A stretch of 64,000 nucleotides of DNA from Bacillota bacterium (lineage in GTDB: Bacteria > Bacillota > Clostridia > Christensenellales > SZUA-584), in the NCBI GenBank assembly GCA_023415795.1, contig JAEZJG010000023.1:124001-188000 (forward strand), read 5' to 3'. Below, one piece after another: positions 62,140 through 64,000 of this stretch. The translations under genes were made by a program, and so were the position numbers. Every line of letters starts with the position of its first letter. Positions within the stretch are counted from its first letter, which is position 1. A model generated the notes under the pieces. It was not told the origin of the DNA. It saw nothing but the letters and a program-made list of their open reading frames with translations, and did no database searches.

Positions 62140-62724
62140 TCACACGAGGCCTTGGAATCCCAGGAACGCCAGAGACATAAGCCCGGAGGAGATCAGAGCA
62201 ATTGGAAAGTCTTTAAGCGGTTCGGGTATCTTCACCAGCTCCATACGCTCGCGAATGCCTGCAAACAGCACGATAGCCAGCATGAAACCTAGCGCGCCGC
62301 CGGTACCGTTAACGAGCGTCTGTATCAGGTTATAACCTTCATCGATGTTCAGTATCGCCACACCCAGCACAGCGCAGTTGGTGGTGATGAGCGGCAGGTA
62401 TATGCCCAGTGCCTGATAGAGCGAGGGTACCATTTTCTGCAACGCCATTTCCACAAGCTGTACTAATGCTGCAATCACCAGTATGAACACGATGGTCTGC
62501 AGATACTCAAGACCAAACGGCACGAGCAGCAAATATTGCACGATCCAGCAGATGACTGATGCCAGTGCCATAACGAACGTAACCGCGAAGCCCATGCCAA
62601 GCGCCGTTTCTACCCGCTTGGAGACACCGATGAAAGGGCAAATGCCAAGTATGCGGGACAGTACGTAATTGTTGACGAGTATGGAGCTCAATAATATGAG
62701 CAGTATGCCTGTAAAGCCATCCAT
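62140..62724 (-). CDS. rnfA: Rnf complex subunit RnfA
   Basis: A 194-residue polytopic protein with six membrane segments. Family marks are NNYVLSRILGICPFIGVSKR at the N-terminus, GMGFAVTFVMALAS, a LPLITTNCAVLGVAILN block with the Cys that binds a shared cluster, and FAGIRERMELVKIPEPLKDF near the end. RnfA and RnfE form an inverted-topology pair in the membrane core. It lies 22 bases upstream of rnfB and 2 bases after rnfE. Confidence 0.95.
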   Translation of the reverse strand: MDGFTGILLILLSSILVNNYVLSRILGICPFIGVSKRVETALGMGFAVTFVMALASVICWIVQYLLLVPFGLEYLQTIVFILVIAALVQLVEMALQKMVPSLYQALGIYLPLITTNCAVLGVAILNIDEGYNLIQTLVNGTGGALGFMLAIVLFAGIRERMELVKIPEPLKDFPIALISSGLMSLAFLGFQGLV

Positions 62725-62726
62725 GA

Positions 62727-63350
62727 TTAATGCGCTCCTTTCTTCTTTTGCCGATTAGACACAATTTTGTTGATAAGTCCGATCAGCAGACCCAGTGTGA
62801 TAAAGCCGCCCGACGGGCTGACCATACCGAGCATCGGCGAGAAATTGTCACCGAACAGCGCCGCGCCGAATATCGTCCCGTTGCCCAGCACCTCGCGGAT
62901 AGCAGCCATGATAATAAGCGCCACGGTAAAACCGATACCGATGCCCACGCCATCCAGAAACGATGCGCCCACGGAATTCTTATAGGCAAACGCCTCCGCC
63001 CTCGCGATAATAATGCAGTTCACCACGATGAGCGGTATGTAGAGCCCCAGTGCCTTGTCGAGAGCCGGAACAAAAGCCTTGAGGACCAACTGCACGATGG
63101 TCACGAATGCCGCAATAATCAGCACGAATGCGGGAATGCGCACCTTTGACGGTATAAAGTTACGCAGCAGTGACACGAACACGTTAGAGCCGACCAAAAC
63201 GAAGGTGGCTGCAAGACCCATGCCGATTCCGTTGATAGCTGCTGTGGTAATGGCCAGCGTCGGGCACATGCCAAGCAGCAGTCGGAACGTCGGGTTCTCA
63301 TTGAACATACCATTATTTAAAATGGCAAGCGGTTTTGTTTTTTCCTTCAT
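62727..63350 (-). CDS. rnfE: Rnf complex subunit RnfE
   Basis: A 207-residue polytopic protein. The N-terminus has NGMFNENPTFRLLLGMCPTL, followed by TAAINGIGMGLAATFVLVG. A central LYIPLIVVNCIIIARAEAFA segment holds the cluster-binding Cys of the RnfA/E pair, and GIGFTVALIIMAAIREVLG follows. Its start overlaps the end of rnfG by 4 bases (ATGA). It is part of the same membrane core as RnfA. Confidence 0.95.
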   Translation of the reverse strand: MKEKTKPLAILNNGMFNENPTFRLLLGMCPTLAITTAAINGIGMGLAATFVLVGSNVFVSLLRNFIPSKVRIPAFVLIIAAFVTIVQLVLKAFVPALDKALGLYIPLIVVNCIIIARAEAFAYKNSVGASFLDGVGIGIGFTVALIIMAAIREVLGNGTIFGAALFGDNFSPMLGMVSPSGGFITLGLLIGLINKIVSNRQKKKGAH

Positions 63351-63961
63351 TGTGCGCCTCCTGCCAGAGCGGCATAGAATTCACTGACGGTGTTGACGGC
63401 ATCGGTAATGCCTCTGGTGGTTATTGTTGCACCGGTGATCGCTTGAATGTCGCTGTCGCCGGGGCTCGACTTTACCACGCTCAACGGGCTTGTTTTACTA
63501 AGGAACTGCTCCTGGAACCAAGGTTCCTTGGCCTTGGAGCCCAGACCCGCCGTCTCCGTGTTGTCGCCCATGATGACACCTTTTATGGTTTCGTCGGCCG
63601 CGATGCCAATGGTTAAGTGCAGACCCGAATTGAAACCTTTTGTGACGACACCTGCTGCAATACCGATTTTGTTACCGTCGGCGTCCAGTGCGGAGTAAAC
63701 GGTATTGATGATGCCATAATCCTCTGAAATATCATCCTGACCGAGCAACGACGCCAGAGTCACATCTGGGAGCACGTCGGGATCGTACAGCGCTTCAAAG
63801 CTGTTGGCGTCTGGAAAAGCAGCCTTTCGCGCTTCCAATGCCTGAGCTGCCATTTGCTTGGCAATAGGTTCTGCTGTCACGTAGTTCACAGCGCCCAAGG
63901 CGACCGCGGCAACAATGGCAATGATCAGAAGCTTTAGTGTTATCGATACTATATTCTTCAT
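63347..63961 (-). CDS. rnfG: Rnf complex subunit RnfG
   Basis: A 204-residue protein with one N-terminal membrane segment (about 7-30, LKLLIIAIVAAVALGAVNYV) and an external FMN-binding domain. The flavin-attachment motif is in QAITGATITTRGITDAVN, where the last Thr of the SGAT/TGAT-type block takes covalent FMN. The middle reads MGDNTETAGLGSKAKEPWF, also conserved. It carries electrons across the membrane between RnfD and the rest of the complex. Its start overlaps the end of rnfD. Confidence 0.93.
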   Translation of the reverse strand: MKNIVSITLKLLIIAIVAAVALGAVNYVTAEPIAKQMAAQALEARKAAFPDANSFEALYDPDVLPDVTLASLLGQDDISEDYGIINTVYSALDADGNKIGIAAGVVTKGFNSGLHLTIGIAADETIKGVIMGDNTETAGLGSKAKEPWFQEQFLSKTSPLSVVKSSPGDSDIQAITGATITTRGITDAVNTVSEFYAALAGGAQ

Positions 63962-64000
63962 TTTGCTGCCTCCTTAAGTGCAGTGTGACCAAACATCCGC
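63958..64000 (-). CDS. rnfD: Rnf complex subunit RnfD, C-terminal end (partial)
   Basis: The last 13 codons of a gene upstream: they read RMFGHTALKEAAK then TGA at 63958-63960, which overlaps the rnfG start. RnfD proteins end in a similar R-x-FG segment, and rnfD precedes rnfG in the usual rnfC-D-G-E-A-B order. The AAGGAGG inside it is the ribosome site of rnfG. The rest lies beyond the window edge. Confidence 0.7.
   Translation of the reverse strand, partial: RMFGHTALKEAAK

Overview
The window looks like chromosomal DNA of a flagellated, endospore-forming, anaerobic member of the Clostridia. Sporulation is shown by an alpha/beta-type SASP, a SleB-type cortex hydrolase, a CotF-family coat protein and the SpoIVFA/SpoIVFB pair. 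Anaerobic energy metabolism is shown by pyruvate:ferredoxin oxidoreductase (NifJ), an Rnf complex, a Rex repressor and a class I two-subunit fumarase. Flagella are suggested by the end of a FliN-like gene at the left edge and a possible sigma-D promoter. I cannot name the species. I see no phage, insertion sequence or CRISPR array.

Layout. 0-5 kb: FliN end, SASP, SleB-like hydrolase and a four-domain CoA-disulfide-reductase/rhodanese/TusA/DsrE fusion preceded by a ferredoxin remnant. 5-17 kb: small membrane and zinc-ribbon proteins, three VanW-family proteins, YjbQ, Rex, an Lrp/AsnC regulator coupled to an aminotransferase, a cupin, a PRC-barrel protein and tRNA-Val. 17-20.3 kb: fumarase, tRNA-Leu and a two-gene membrane island flanked by GTTTCA repeats. 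20.3-28.7 kb: a soluble chemoreceptor fused to a sugar-binding-type domain, an HD-GYP protein, a PcrA-like helicase, a NYN/OST-HTH protein, a possible structured RNA and an MFS transporter. 28.7-35.4 kb: AraC/EamA/DUF2000 genes, a Gly/Cys/Trp-rich small protein, a PadR-led operon of overlapping genes and CotF. 35.5-43.9 kb: TrpB-like enzyme, Hsp20 under a likely CtsR operator, an EF-hand-like protein, a cobalamin riboswitch with a B12-type ABC importer and three tandem zinc-ribbon membrane proteins. 43.9-53.5 kb: NlpC/P60 protein, spoIVFAB, MBL and VOC proteins, a radical SAM/DUF2344 pair, RNase G, L21 and L27. 53.5-64 kb: OGG-type glycosylase, nifJ, mreB, a frameshifted AraC-GyrI gene, maf and rnfB-A-E-G-(D).

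How the genes work together. NifJ reduces ferredoxin, Rnf couples ferredoxin oxidation to NAD reduction and ion pumping, and Rex would sense the NADH/NAD ratio. spoIVFAB, rplU-rpmA, mreB and maf belong to one conserved Firmicutes neighbourhood that is rearranged here. L27 lacks the N-terminal extension usual in Firmicutes, and neither prp nor obg is in its usual place.

The points most worth a second look are the cytosolic chemoreceptor-binding-protein fusion, the one-base lesion in the AraC-GyrI gene, the structured RNA near 27.3 kb, the Gly/Cys/Trp-rich protein, the tandem zinc-ribbon paralogues and the extension-less L27. None of these is clearly a wholly new system. All calls come from reading the sequence alone; no database search was run.
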